Positions 5,945 to 14,752 of a stretch of 37,415 bases of DNA are shown here, one piece after another. Within the stretch, counting starts at the first letter, position 1, and each line of letters opens with the position of its first letter. The translations under genes and the position numbers were made by a program. This DNA comes from Fidelibacterota bacterium. Lineage in GTDB: Bacteria > Fidelibacterota > Marinisomatia > Marinisomatales > TCS55. The notes beneath the pieces are model-generated. The model saw nothing but the letters and a program-made list of their open reading frames with translations. It had not been told where the DNA came from and did not search any database. The stretch spans positions 1 to 37,415 of the forward strand of contig DTTO01000022.1 in assembly GCA_012964665.1 (NCBI GenBank), given 5' to 3'.

Positions 5945-7261
5945 ATGTCTGATCAACCGAAACTGAAGCGGGTGCTTTCCCTGCTGGATGCCACCATGAT
6001 CAATGCCGGTGGAATCATTGGATCAGGAATATTCATGGTTCCAGCAGCCGTTGCCATGTTTACTGGTTCAGCCTCACTCTTTTTTATGGTATGGATTGCA
6101 GGTGGTGTTGTTAGCCTTTTTGGAGCACTTTCTGTGGCTGAGTTAGGTGCTGCCATGCCCAAAGCCGGCGGTCAATATGTGTACTTGAGTGAAGCGTATG
6201 GCCCGGTTTGGGGATACCTATACGGTTGGTCTGCCGTGGCAGTTATTAATACGGCTTCCATTGCTGCAGTCGGAGTTGCATTTTCAGAATATCTGAGATT
6301 TTTCTTTCCAATAACTGATGTCAGTATTAAAGGTATCGCCGTTGCTACTATCATCCTGTTGACCATCATTAATATTCTGGACGTAAAATCAGGAGCTCGG
6401 TTTCAAAATCTATTTACAATCTCGAAATTAGGTGCCATATTTGGGATCATCATACTGGGTTTAGTAATGGAAGGTGGTTCGAATCAAAATCTGAACCCTT
6501 TTTTTTCGGATCAATCTTTTACAGAATTAGTTGGTCCTCTGGGATTAGCAATGGTTTCTGTTCTTTGGACATTTGATGGTTGGATTTTTATTACCTATGT
6601 GGCTGGTGAGGTTAAAAATCCCGGACGTAATATTCCCTTGTCACTTATCTTTTGCATGCTGATTGTTATATCAATCTATCTCCTGCTAAATTATGTTTTG
6701 ATTTTTACACTTGGATTTACTGGGATGAATGGCTCCGATTTGGTCGTATCTGACGCCGCTTCTGTTTTTCTTGGTAACAAAGGTGCTGCTATTGTCACCT
6801 TAATTATCCTAATCTCCTTGATCGGTGCAAACAATGGACAGGTATTGACCAGTGCCCGGATCAATTATGCGATGGCCAAGAACAAATTATTTTTTTATCA
6901 AGCTTCGCAAATTCATCCCAGGTTTAAATCCCCGGCCAATGCATTGATTATCCAATGTGTGTGGGCTTCCCTCCTCACTTTTACCGGTACTTTCAACCAA
7001 CTGATCACCTATATCATTTTTGCTTCCTGGATATTTTATGGTATGTCCGCTGGCGCAGTGATTATTTTACGAAATAAAAAACCTGACATGGAGCGACCGT
7101 ACAAAACACCGCTATACCCATGGATTCCAATAACTTTTATTCTTTTTGCAATTTTCTTAACGATAAACACAATCATGGAAGCCCCCAGGGATGCTGCCAT
7201 TGGAGCAGGGATAATCTTAGCCGGACTTCCGATGTATTATTACTGGAAAAAGAATGGTTGA
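5945..7261 (+). CDS. APC-superfamily amino acid permease
   Basis: This 438-residue protein is a polytopic inner-membrane transporter with about 12 hydrophobic helices. The first helix carries GGIIGSGIF, the substrate-binding break typical of the APC family, and the helix 2 to loop region has ELGAAMPKAGGQYVYL, a conserved APC signature. Overall style is closest to the LAT/SteT-like amino acid exchangers or proton symporters; the substrate is not readable from sequence. The ATG follows the selenoprotein stop by 18 bases, with a T-run and no Shine-Dalgarno in between, and the end overlaps the deacylase gene by eight bases. As transporter of this operon it probably imports the amino-acid-like compound that the following five enzymes degrade. 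Confidence 0.9.
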   Translation: MSDQPKLKRVLSLLDATMINAGGIIGSGIFMVPAAVAMFTGSASLFFMVWIAGGVVSLFGALSVAELGAAMPKAGGQYVYLSEAYGPVWGYLYGWSAVAVINTASIAAVGVAFSEYLRFFFPITDVSIKGIAVATIILLTIINILDVKSGARFQNLFTISKLGAIFGIIILGLVMEGGSNQNLNPFFSDQSFTELVGPLGLAMVSVLWTFDGWIFITYVAGEVKNPGRNIPLSLIFCMLIVISIYLLLNYVLIFTLGFTGMNGSDLVVSDAASVFLGNKGAAIVTLIILISLIGANNGQVLTSARINYAMAKNKLFFYQASQIHPRFKSPANALIIQCVWASLLTFTGTFNQLITYIIFASWIFYGMSAGAVIILRNKKPDMERPYKTPLYPWIPITFILFAIFLTINTIMEAPRDAAIGAGIILAGLPMYYYWKKNG

Positions 7262-8525
7262 TTTACAGCAGCAAATCGCATCCAAAGTGGAAGCATCCCG
7301 GAATGATATTATCACTTTCATTCAAACACTCATCAAGTCCCCCAGTCTTGCAAATGATGAAGGTCCTGTTCAAGCAATCATCCAAAATAAACTAAACTCT
7401 GTTGGATTAGATACAGAAAAGATAGTTATTCGGTTTGTTGAATTAAAAGACCACCCTGCATTTAGCGATGATGGATTTTCTCCTGATACCCGTGTGAATG
7501 TTTTGGGACATTGGAAAAATAAAGGGGATGGTAAATCACTGATCCTGAATGGACATGTGGATGTGGTGCCTACAGGTTTAGAAACATCATGGACCGAATC
7601 GCCTTGGTCCGGTCTTGTAAAGGATGGAAAAATTTACGGACGGGGTTCATGTGATATGAAAGCAGGCTTAGCTTCCGGAATATTTGCAATTCAAACACTT
7701 CAAGACATAGGGTTTAAACCAAATGGGGATATTATGGTTCAATCGGTTATCGGAGAAGAATCTGGCGGCTGCGGTACGCTTACTAATATTGTAAAAGGCT
7801 ATTCTGCTGATGCAGCCGTGATTCTTGAACCAACATCCTTAAAAATATGTCCGATCCAATCCGGTGCACTCACCTTTCGCCTGACGGTTCCCGGCCGTGC
7901 CACCCATGCAGCCACACGCTGGGATGGAGTAAGTGCTATTGAAAAATTTAACCTGATCCATCAATCTATTTTAAAGTTTGAGAAAGAGCGCCATAATTCA
8001 TTTAATACAGATTATTTTGAGTCCAAAGACCGTGTCGCACCTATTAACATCGGTACAATTAAAGGTGGGCAGTGGCATTCTACAGTACCGGAATCGGTTG
8101 TAGCAGAAGGGCGTTTCGGCGTTTTTCCCAATGAAACAGCACGCAAAGCTCGGAATGCATTTGAAAAACATATCCATAGTATTTCTAATAATGATCCTTG
8201 GCTTAAAGAAAATCCACCTGTAATCGAATGGTTTGAAGGACAGTTTGAATCGGGACAAACTAATCTGGATGAGCCTATGATTAATTCTCTCATTCATGCA
8301 ATCGTTAGATCAACTGGCGATGCCCCAATTATTGAAGGCGTCACATATGGATCTGACTTGCGCCTCTTCACAAATCATGCTCATATTCCCGCCGTTCTTT
8401 TTGGCCCAGGGGATCTTCATCTTGCACATGCGGCCAATGAATATGTGGAAATTGATGAAGTGCTAAAAACAATAAAAATAATTGCAAACATGATCGTGGA
8501 TTGGTGTGGAGGCACGGTTGATTAA
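7254..8525 (+). CDS. M20-family metallo-deacylase/peptidase (ArgE/DapE-like)
   Basis: Members hydrolyse the amide bond of N-acyl amino acids or dipeptides with a two-metal centre. The 423-residue sequence has all the metal and catalytic motifs: NGHVDVVP (His ligand, and Asp two residues on), GRGSCDMKAGLASG (bridging Asp), GEESGGCGT (catalytic Glu and ligand Glu), LEPTS (ligand) and LHLAHAANE (final His). The insert domain between residues about 200 and 320 is of normal size. The start overlaps the permease stop by eight bases. The family is usually annotated acetylornithine deacetylase or succinyl-diaminopimelate desuccinylase, but placement among catabolic genes makes a biosynthetic role unlikely; an acyl- or carbamoyl-derivative of an amino acid is a more probable substrate (inference). 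Confidence 0.88.
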   Translation: MVDLQQQIASKVEASRNDIITFIQTLIKSPSLANDEGPVQAIIQNKLNSVGLDTEKIVIRFVELKDHPAFSDDGFSPDTRVNVLGHWKNKGDGKSLILNGHVDVVPTGLETSWTESPWSGLVKDGKIYGRGSCDMKAGLASGIFAIQTLQDIGFKPNGDIMVQSVIGEESGGCGTLTNIVKGYSADAAVILEPTSLKICPIQSGALTFRLTVPGRATHAATRWDGVSAIEKFNLIHQSILKFEKERHNSFNTDYFESKDRVAPINIGTIKGGQWHSTVPESVVAEGRFGVFPNETARKARNAFEKHIHSISNNDPWLKENPPVIEWFEGQFESGQTNLDEPMINSLIHAIVRSTGDAPIIEGVTYGSDLRLFTNHAHIPAVLFGPGDLHLAHAANEYVEIDEVLKTIKIIANMIVDWCGGTVD

Positions 8526-9405
8526 TTCTTATGGTTGTCAGAATATGGTGGATCCCATCCGCCGCGTTTTAGTTAAACATCCCAAAGATGCCTACCAAAA
8601 CCAAATCAAATTAAACAAGCAGTCATCCCAACTAAATTATTTAGGTGTTCCCAATTTTGACAAAGCACTGGCGGATTATGAAACCCTTGTAGGCTTATTG
8701 GAATCTTCCGGCGCAGAAGTTCATTATTTACCCGGGAATGATTCTACTACACTGGATTCTATTTATACACATGATCCCTGTATTGTTTCTAATGGCGGGG
8801 TAATTCTTTGCAACATGGGGAAAAGAGATCGTTTATCTGAACCATCAGCCTCGGAAACTTATTTTCAATCAATTGATATACCAATTCTTGGGCGGATTGA
8901 AGCACCAGGGACACTTGAGGGCGGTGACGTTGTTTGGATCAATGAAAGAATGGTTGCGGTGGGAGAAGGATATCGTTCCAATGCGGAAGGGATACGCCAG
9001 TTTAAAACATTGTTAGGCAACTTAGTTGAAAAAGTTATAACAGTTCCACTCCCTCACTGGACTGGCCCAATGGAATGCTTACACCTTATGAGCAATGTTA
9101 GTCCTATTGATCATGATCTTTACTTGGTTTACTCGCGGCTCCTTCCCGTATTTTTTCGCCAATATTTAATTGATTCAGGGATTGAACTCTTGGAAGTCCC
9201 TGATGAGGAATACAATTCTATGGGATGTAACGTTCTAGCGATTGCACCAAGAAAATGTATTATGATTGCAGGTAACCCTACAATACAACAGCAGTTAGAA
9301 GCAAAAGGTGTAGAAGTGCATATTTATGACGGATCAGAAATTTCCCTGAAAGGCACAGGTGGTCCAACTTGCTTAACCCGACCGTTTTTGAGGTCTGAAT
9401 CATGA
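8518..9405 (+). CDS. DDAH/arginine-deiminase-fold amidino hydrolase
   Basis: This is a guanidino-group modifying enzyme superfamily protein. The motifs appear in order: YTHDPCIV (substrate Asp), EGGDVVW, ECLHLMS (catalytic His) and GTGGPTCLTRP (nucleophilic Cys near the C-terminus). Relatives include dimethylarginine dimethylaminohydrolase, which makes citrulline and a methylamine, and ornithine- or glycine-type amidinotransferases; the exact activity is not decided by these motifs. The track starts at GTG (8506), but TTG at 8518 has GGAGG five bases upstream inside the previous gene, giving 295 residues (MINSYGCQNMVDPIRR...); the next ATG, 8545, would cut into the conserved GCQxM start. It overlaps the deacylase gene by eight bases and the GcvT-like gene by four, so it is translated as part of a coupled chain. 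Confidence 0.82.
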   Translation: MINSYGCQNMVDPIRRVLVKHPKDAYQNQIKLNKQSSQLNYLGVPNFDKALADYETLVGLLESSGAEVHYLPGNDSTTLDSIYTHDPCIVSNGGVILCNMGKRDRLSEPSASETYFQSIDIPILGRIEAPGTLEGGDVVWINERMVAVGEGYRSNAEGIRQFKTLLGNLVEKVITVPLPHWTGPMECLHLMSNVSPIDHDLYLVYSRLLPVFFRQYLIDSGIELLEVPDEEYNSMGCNVLAIAPRKCIMIAGNPTIQQQLEAKGVEVHIYDGSEISLKGTGGPTCLTRPFLRSES

Positions 9406-10631
9406 GTTACAAAAATCAATTCATGGCTCATACTCAGCTTATCCTTTCACCTTTTTTCGAGCGCACAACTAAATTGAATGAATCTCAGGAGTGGCGTCGG
9501 TGGTCAGGGTATCTTGCAGCAACCAATTACGAGCTTACCCACGAAAATGAATACTTTGCCATCCGCACCAAAGCCGCTTTACTAGATATTACTCCATTAT
9601 ATAAATACATAATATCGGGTTCGGACGCCCAACAATTTCTTGATCGCCTAGTAACACGGAATATTGGTATCTGTAAAGTTGGACAGGTTATGTACACTCC
9701 TTGGTGTGATGAAGATGGGAAACAGATAGATGATGGTACGGTACAAAGATTAGCTAATGATAAATTTCGTATTACCAGTGCCGAGCCGAACTTGGAATGG
9801 ATCGAGCAAAATGCAGCAGGAATGAACTTAACCATCAGCGATGATTCTAAAACTACCGCTGCTTTAGCTTTGCAGGGTCCAAATTCTCGTGCTATTCTCA
9901 ATTCCATTGCTAGCGATTCTTTGGACAGTCTCAAATTTTTCTGGATGATGAATACCCAGTTTCATGATATTTCTGTTACTATTTCCCGTACCGGATACAC
10001 CGGTGACTTGGGTTATGAAATATGGATGGACCCGAAGGATGCACTATCCGTTTGGGACTTATTGATGGATAAGGGTAAATCTTATGGTATAACACCCACC
10101 GGTCTCCAGGCATTGGATATGGCCCGCATCGAAGCAGGACTTATTTTGCTCGATGTGGATTATATATCTGCACGGCATGCTATTATCGAACCCCGAAAAT
10201 CTTCACCCTACGAGCTTGGGTTAGGATGGGCTGTAAAAATGAAGAAAAAAGATTTTATCGGTAAAAAAGCTTTAAAAGCGGAATTGTTACGTGGACCTAA
10301 ATGGAATTTAGTTGGGATTGAAATTGAATGGGAAGGACTGGAAAATCTCTATCGTGATGCTGGCCTGGCACCTGGTCTTCCTAGTACCGCATGGCGAACC
10401 AGTACCCCCTTATACCATGGTGATGAACAGGTGGGTTATGCTACCAGTGGATGTTGGTCTCCCATCTTAAAACGTTACATTGCTCTAGCTCATGTGAAAT
10501 CGGAATTTTCTCAATTGGGATCAAAATTAAAATTTGAGCTCAAGGTAGAACATTTTCGAAAACTTACCCCTGCCAAAGTAGTCAATACTCCCTTTTTTGA
10601 TCCAGAAAGGAAACGGTCATGCCCACAATAA
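9402..10631 (+). CDS. GcvT-like folate-dependent aminomethyl/methyl transferase
   Basis: The protein has the GcvT (T-protein) architecture: QIDDGTVQRL near residue 115 matches the IDD block whose Asp is essential in T-proteins, followed by TGYTGDLGYEIW, GLQALDMARIEAG and SPYELGLGWAVKMKKKDFIGKKAL. These enzymes move a one-carbon unit from a methylated or aminomethyl donor to tetrahydrofolate. At 409 residues it is longer than ordinary GcvT, with roughly 40 extra N-terminal residues and an insert near residue 320, which suggests a specialised relative (of the DmdA, sarcosine or dimethylglycine dehydrogenase class) rather than the housekeeping T-protein. It overlaps both neighbours (ATGA upstream, 13 bases downstream). 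Next to two flavoproteins it would capture formaldehyde-level carbon released by oxidative N-demethylation; that is inference. Confidence 0.8.
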   Translation: MSYKNQFMAHTQLILSPFFERTTKLNESQEWRRWSGYLAATNYELTHENEYFAIRTKAALLDITPLYKYIISGSDAQQFLDRLVTRNIGICKVGQVMYTPWCDEDGKQIDDGTVQRLANDKFRITSAEPNLEWIEQNAAGMNLTISDDSKTTAALALQGPNSRAILNSIASDSLDSLKFFWMMNTQFHDISVTISRTGYTGDLGYEIWMDPKDALSVWDLLMDKGKSYGITPTGLQALDMARIEAGLILLDVDYISARHAIIEPRKSSPYELGLGWAVKMKKKDFIGKKALKAELLRGPKWNLVGIEIEWEGLENLYRDAGLAPGLPSTAWRTSTPLYHGDEQVGYATSGCWSPILKRYIALAHVKSEFSQLGSKLKFELKVEHFRKLTPAKVVNTPFFDPERKRSCPQ

Positions 10632-12199
10632 AAAAATATGATGCCATCGTTATTGGTGGTGGTCATAACGGTCTGACCGCGGCTGCTTATTTAGCCCGCG
10701 CTGGGAAGGAAGTGCTCGTATTGGAAAGACGGTACGTACTTGGTGGAGCAGCGGTTACAGAAGAAGTTTTTCCCGGCTTCAAATTTTCTGTCTGTTCCTA
10801 TGTGGTGAGTTTATTAAAAGCCAACATAATCCGGGAATTGATGCTGCCTAAGTTTGGCCTAGAACTCCTTCCATTGGAAAGCACATTTACACCATTAGAA
10901 AATGATTATCTAATTCGTACGGCTGATCCAGATGAAACCTATCGTGAGATGTACCGTCACTCACCACGGGATGCTGAAACTTACACGCGGTTCGGGCCAT
11001 TGATGGGCCAGATCGGAATGGCTGTCCGTCCTATACTCGAAACGATTCCTCCCAATGCTATTCGTCCCAGTTTTCCTGATCTCAGTGCCATGAAAAAACT
11101 GCTGAACCATTTTAAGACCTTATCCGATGAACAATTCGAATATCTTACCAAACTAATGACAATGAGTTCGGCGGACTTTCTAGATGAATGGTTCGAATTT
11201 GAACCTCTAAAGGCAACTATGGCTGCCAGTGGGATCATCGGCACCTTTATGGGACCTCGCTCACCTGGTTCAGCCTATGTAATGCTACACCACTATATGG
11301 GTGATATTGATGGTTCATTTCGAGCCTGGGGATTCCAGCGTGGTGGTACAGGGGCCGTTAGCATGGCCATCGCACGCTCAGCTGAACATTTTGGCGCTAA
11401 AATAATGACCGAAGCACCAGTGGAAAAAGTGATTGTCAAAAATGGACGGGCTGTAGGTGTTGCCCTTGAAAACGGGGATGAATACAAAGCGGATAAAGTT
11501 ATTTCTGGTTTAGACCCAAAACTTTCTTTTTTGAAAATGGTTGATGAAACCGATCTTCCCAATGATTTTGTAACAGATATCAAAAATTTCCGTATTCGCG
11601 GTTCATCCGGTAAAGTAAACCTAGCCCTGGATGTACTTCCTGAATTCACCTGTTTGCCCGGTAATGGACCTCATCTTCGCGGTGCCATTTCCATTAGTCC
11701 AGATTTTGATTATATTGAAAAAGCTTACGACGATGCCAAGTATGGAAATTTTTCTGAAGCACCTTATATTGATATTATTATACCATCAGTCCTTGACCCA
11801 GAAATGGCACCACCTGGGAAACATGTTATGTCCTGCTTTGTACAATATGCACCCTACAACATTAAGGGAGGATGGAATGATCAAAAGCGGGAAGACTTTG
11901 GCGACGCTGTGATCAATGCTCTTGCCCGTTATGCACCCAATATTAAAGAAATTATTCTTCATCGGCAGGTGCTCACGCCGGCTGATATTGAATCTACATT
12001 TGGTATGACGGAAGGAAATATTTTCCATGGTGAGCTTACCTTGCAACAATTGTTTGCTCTACGACCTGCAGTAAAATGGGCTAATTATAAAACTCCTATC
12101 ACCAATTATTATCAATGTGGTTCAGGTACGCACCCTGGCGGAGGAATCACAGGATCTCCTGGAGAAATGGCAGCAAAAAAGATCCTAAAGGACTGGTAA
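10619..12199 (+). CDS. PYROXD2-like FAD-dependent oxidoreductase, canonical copy
   Basis: This 526-residue flavoprotein resembles human PYROXD2 and bacterial phytoene-desaturase-related amine oxidoreductases. The N-terminus has the FAD Rossmann motif IVIGGGHNGLTAAAYLARAG, followed by the ERRYVLGGAAVTEE motif; the C-terminus has CGSGTHPGGGITGSPG, the second FAD-contact block. The long central region carries the substrate domain. The family reaction is mostly unknown; a carotenoid role is not supported because no phytoene synthase is nearby. GAAAGGA lies a few bases before the ATG, inside the end of the GcvT-like gene. It is followed with a one-base stop-start overlap by a second, divergent paralog, which suggests a two-subunit enzyme. 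Confidence 0.85.
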   Translation: MPTIKKYDAIVIGGGHNGLTAAAYLARAGKEVLVLERRYVLGGAAVTEEVFPGFKFSVCSYVVSLLKANIIRELMLPKFGLELLPLESTFTPLENDYLIRTADPDETYREMYRHSPRDAETYTRFGPLMGQIGMAVRPILETIPPNAIRPSFPDLSAMKKLLNHFKTLSDEQFEYLTKLMTMSSADFLDEWFEFEPLKATMAASGIIGTFMGPRSPGSAYVMLHHYMGDIDGSFRAWGFQRGGTGAVSMAIARSAEHFGAKIMTEAPVEKVIVKNGRAVGVALENGDEYKADKVISGLDPKLSFLKMVDETDLPNDFVTDIKNFRIRGSSGKVNLALDVLPEFTCLPGNGPHLRGAISISPDFDYIEKAYDDAKYGNFSEAPYIDIIIPSVLDPEMAPPGKHVMSCFVQYAPYNIKGGWNDQKREDFGDAVINALARYAPNIKEIILHRQVLTPADIESTFGMTEGNIFHGELTLQQLFALRPAVKWANYKTPITNYYQCGSGTHPGGGITGSPGEMAAKKILKDW

Positions 12200-13764
12200 T
12201 GGTACACTATGATATAATAGTTGTTGGCGGCGGGTTGAACAGTTTGGTCACTGCATCCATTCTTGGAAAGTCGGGGAAAAAAGTATTGGTCCTTGAAGCT
12301 AAAGACCAAGTGGGCGGTATGGCTGTTACAGCTGAATTTGCACCTAAATATAAATGCAACATGTTAAACGATACGGTAAAGTGGATTGATCCCAGAGTTA
12401 TGAAACAATTGGATCTGGTATCCCAAGGTTTGGAATTGGTTTCTCCAGATGTAGTACGGATCGCCTTGGACCAAAGCGGCCAGCATATTTTATTTCATCA
12501 GGATCCAAATCAAACTGCTAAATCCATCGCAAATCATTCCGATAAGGATGCCAAAGCCTGGCAGGCATTCGCAACTTATATTGATAATCTATCTCAGTTT
12601 TTAGAAAAACTGTATGAATTAACACCACCAAAACTTCCGGATTTAGGATTGAAGGAAGTTTTATCTTTACGATCTATGTTAAAGCCCATAAAAAAGCATG
12701 GCACCCGTGGTCTGGTTGATTTTATGCGCGTGGTACCAATGATGATGCCGGAACTCATGGATGAGTGGTTCGAATCCGAATTACTTCGGGGCGCTGTTTC
12801 TACTGCTGGCATAAACCACATTACCTTAGGGCCATTTTCTGCGGCTACAGGCTATAACTTGCTCCACCAACATGTACACGCCAATGGCGTTTTTCATCAT
12901 GCACAGTTCGTAAAAGGTGGTACAGAAAACCTAGCCAATGCCCTGTTAAGATCCGCTGTAGCTAATGGTGTTGAAGTCCGAAGGAATGCAGTTGTCCATT
13001 CTATCAACGTAGCAAATGCGGTGTGCAGTGGTATCACATTAAACGATGAAGGAATCATTGAAGCAAAACAGGTTATTTCTGGTTTGGATCCACATAATAC
13101 ATTTATAAACCTGGTTGGTCCATCAGAACTAAATCCTACTTTTTATACCCAACTCCGAAATATCAAATACCGCGGCAGCGTGGCCCGGATTCACTTTGCA
13201 TTAAATGGCCTTCCGGAGATTAAAGGCGTGAAAGAAGACCAAATGAATACTGTTTTTTCCATTAGTCCTTCCATCGAATATTTGGAACGAGCCGCTGATG
13301 ATGCCAAGTATGGTCGCATTGCTGAAAAGCCTTACATTGAATTTACTTTCCCTTCGGTGAGTAACTCGGATTTTGCACCTAAGAGAAAACATGTCCTATC
13401 CGCCACATTGCAATATGCGCCTTACCACCTGCGTGGCCAACATTGGTCTGACGATCTGAAAGAACAACTAAGAAATAACGTGATTAAGACTCTAGAAAAT
13501 TATATCCCTAAAATTTCATCTATGATCGAATATACTAGTGTTCTTTCGCCCAAGGATCTGGAAGATAAATTTGGTTTAACTGAAGGAAACCTTAACCATG
13601 GTGAAATGACATTGGATCAATTCTTTTTTATGCGTCCAACGATAAGCTCAGCACAATATAAATCACCTATTGAAAATCTTTATCTTTGTGGTCCAGGGAC
13701 TCATCCAGGTGGTGGATTACATGGTGCTAATGGCTACAATGCAGCCTATCAGATCATTAAATAG
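12199..13764 (+). CDS. PYROXD2-like FAD-dependent oxidoreductase, divergent second copy
   Basis: This is a paralog of the preceding gene, 521 residues from the chosen start. The track begins at 12115, but ATG at 12199 overlaps the previous stop as TAATG, has AAGGA eight bases upstream, and the protein then starts MVHYDIIVVGGG directly at the FAD motif. The nucleotide-binding loop reads GGGLNS: the third glycine of GxGxxG is Ser, while EAKDQVGGMAV and the C-terminal CGPGTHPGGGLHGANG are kept. FAD binding may be weakened or altered. It lacks the ERR motif and the FSVCSY-type segment of the first copy. The pair may form a heteromer in which one subunit catalyses and the other supports. It is the last gene of the plus-strand operon. 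Confidence 0.83.
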   Translation: MVHYDIIVVGGGLNSLVTASILGKSGKKVLVLEAKDQVGGMAVTAEFAPKYKCNMLNDTVKWIDPRVMKQLDLVSQGLELVSPDVVRIALDQSGQHILFHQDPNQTAKSIANHSDKDAKAWQAFATYIDNLSQFLEKLYELTPPKLPDLGLKEVLSLRSMLKPIKKHGTRGLVDFMRVVPMMMPELMDEWFESELLRGAVSTAGINHITLGPFSAATGYNLLHQHVHANGVFHHAQFVKGGTENLANALLRSAVANGVEVRRNAVVHSINVANAVCSGITLNDEGIIEAKQVISGLDPHNTFINLVGPSELNPTFYTQLRNIKYRGSVARIHFALNGLPEIKGVKEDQMNTVFSISPSIEYLERAADDAKYGRIAEKPYIEFTFPSVSNSDFAPKRKHVLSATLQYAPYHLRGQHWSDDLKEQLRNNVIKTLENYIPKISSMIEYTSVLSPKDLEDKFGLTEGNLNHGEMTLDQFFFMRPTISSAQYKSPIENLYLCGPGTHPGGGLHGANGYNAAYQIIK

Positions 13765-13776
13765 TATTATTAATAA

Positions 13777-13836
13777 AGACCGATACTCCTTTTACTAGTT
13801 CTTTTCCCTTATTCTATTGGAAAAAGTATTCAGTCT
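13777..13836. terminator. Possible imperfect hairpin between convergent genes
   Basis: In the 75-base gap after the plus-strand operon, AGAC and ATACT (13777-13787) can pair with AGTAT and GTCT (13825-13836) across small internal loops, and CTTTTCC with GGAAAAG inside. There is no T-run on either side. It may end either transcript, but the evidence is weak. Confidence 0.25.
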
Positions 13837-13839
13837 GGA

Positions 13840-14748
13840 TTAGTTGAAAAACTGAGATAGTTTTTTAATATAGTCTGGTGTTGTACCACAGCAGCCTCCA
13901 ATAACTGTCGCACCAAGATCATGCCAGTGTTTGCATTCTTGCAAATGTTGATCAGCACTATATTCATCGGTGAACTGCCATTCGGGAGGATTAAATTTTC
14001 CTACATGGGCATAGACGCCTAAAGCTTTGTCCCATAATGGTGCTAGTTGCTCCAAACCTGCGGTAACATGATCGGGCGGAGCACAGTTTAATAACAATAC
14101 GTCCGGTTCATTGCGGGACATAGCATCTACAACCTCTGCCATGGACTGGCCTCCCAGGAGGCGGCCATCCTGATAGGGAACAAAGGCGACCCAAGCTGGC
14201 TTGCCTACTTCTTTTGCAGCCTTGATTGCCACCTCCGCTTCCGGGGTTGAATTGAATGTTTCAAACAAGAAAATATCCGCGCCGGCTTCAGCATAGTCTG
14301 TCAATTCCTCTAAATATTCGTCATATATTTCTTCGACATCCGGACTGCGATCCGGCCGAAAACACCACTCCAAAGTAGTAATGGAAGCAGCAATCAGAAT
14401 ATTATTATGATCAATTGAGCTGCGCGCGTTATCTGCCAAGGCAACTGATTCCCGAATTAATTCGCCAGCCCGATTCAATAGCCCCCTAGCACCAATTGCT
14501 TCCAGGTGTTCATTATTAGCGAAATGATTTCGAAAGCTACGTTTACTGAGTTGGAAGGTGTTGGTAGTAATCACGTCTGCACCAGCACTTATATAATCTT
14601 GATGAATCTCTAAATTTAATTCCGGTTCACTCTTTAATTGATGACTAGCCCAAGTATATCCACGACGTAAAATTTCTGTTCCAATACCGCCATCAAGAAT
14701 CGTTACCTGCTTAGAATCCATCTTGTTTTTTAATTCTTTATAGCTCAT
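13840..14748 (-). CDS. Homocysteine S-methyltransferase family protein (BHMT-like), zinc site intact
   Basis: The 302-residue protein is a pterin-independent methyltransferase of the BHMT/MHT family, which passes a methyl group from a small donor such as betaine or S-methylmethionine to homocysteine, making methionine. The start DGGIGTEILRRG is the family signature; the three zinc-binding cysteines are present in LLLNCAPP near residue 216 and GGCCGTTP near residue 288. The N-terminal part and TTNTFQLSKR near residue 60 match the family. It is the downstream member of a tandem pair, four bases after the second, zinc-less paralog. It converges on the flavoprotein operon, so the shared theme is methyl and one-carbon metabolism. 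The donor cannot be read from sequence. Confidence 0.87.
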   Translation of the reverse strand: MSYKELKNKMDSKQVTILDGGIGTEILRRGYTWASHQLKSEPELNLEIHQDYISAGADVITTNTFQLSKRSFRNHFANNEHLEAIGARGLLNRAGELIRESVALADNARSSIDHNNILIAASITTLEWCFRPDRSPDVEEIYDEYLEELTDYAEAGADIFLFETFNSTPEAEVAIKAAKEVGKPAWVAFVPYQDGRLLGGQSMAEVVDAMSRNEPDVLLLNCAPPDHVTAGLEQLAPLWDKALGVYAHVGKFNPPEWQFTDEYSADQHLQECKHWHDLGATVIGGCCGTTPDYIKKLSQFFN

Positions 14749-14752
14749 GATT

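Noticed and set aside
9402-10631. Housekeeping gcvT of the glycine cleavage system
   Set aside because: It is longer than gcvT, sits in a catabolic operon, and lies 17 kb from gcvP with no gcvH.
12115-12198. Start of the second PYROXD2 gene at 12115
   Set aside because: That part overlaps the previous gene and precedes the FAD motif with unrelated residues; ATG 12199 has a ribosome-binding site and stop-start overlap.
10619-13764. Carotenoid biosynthesis (phytoene desaturase pair)
   Set aside because: The best similarity is to PYROXD2-type flavoproteins; no phytoene synthase or cyclase is present, and the operon is amino-acid metabolism in character.
13765-13839. Small RNA gene in the convergent gap
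   Set aside because: Only an imperfect hairpin is visible, with no promoter and no T-run.
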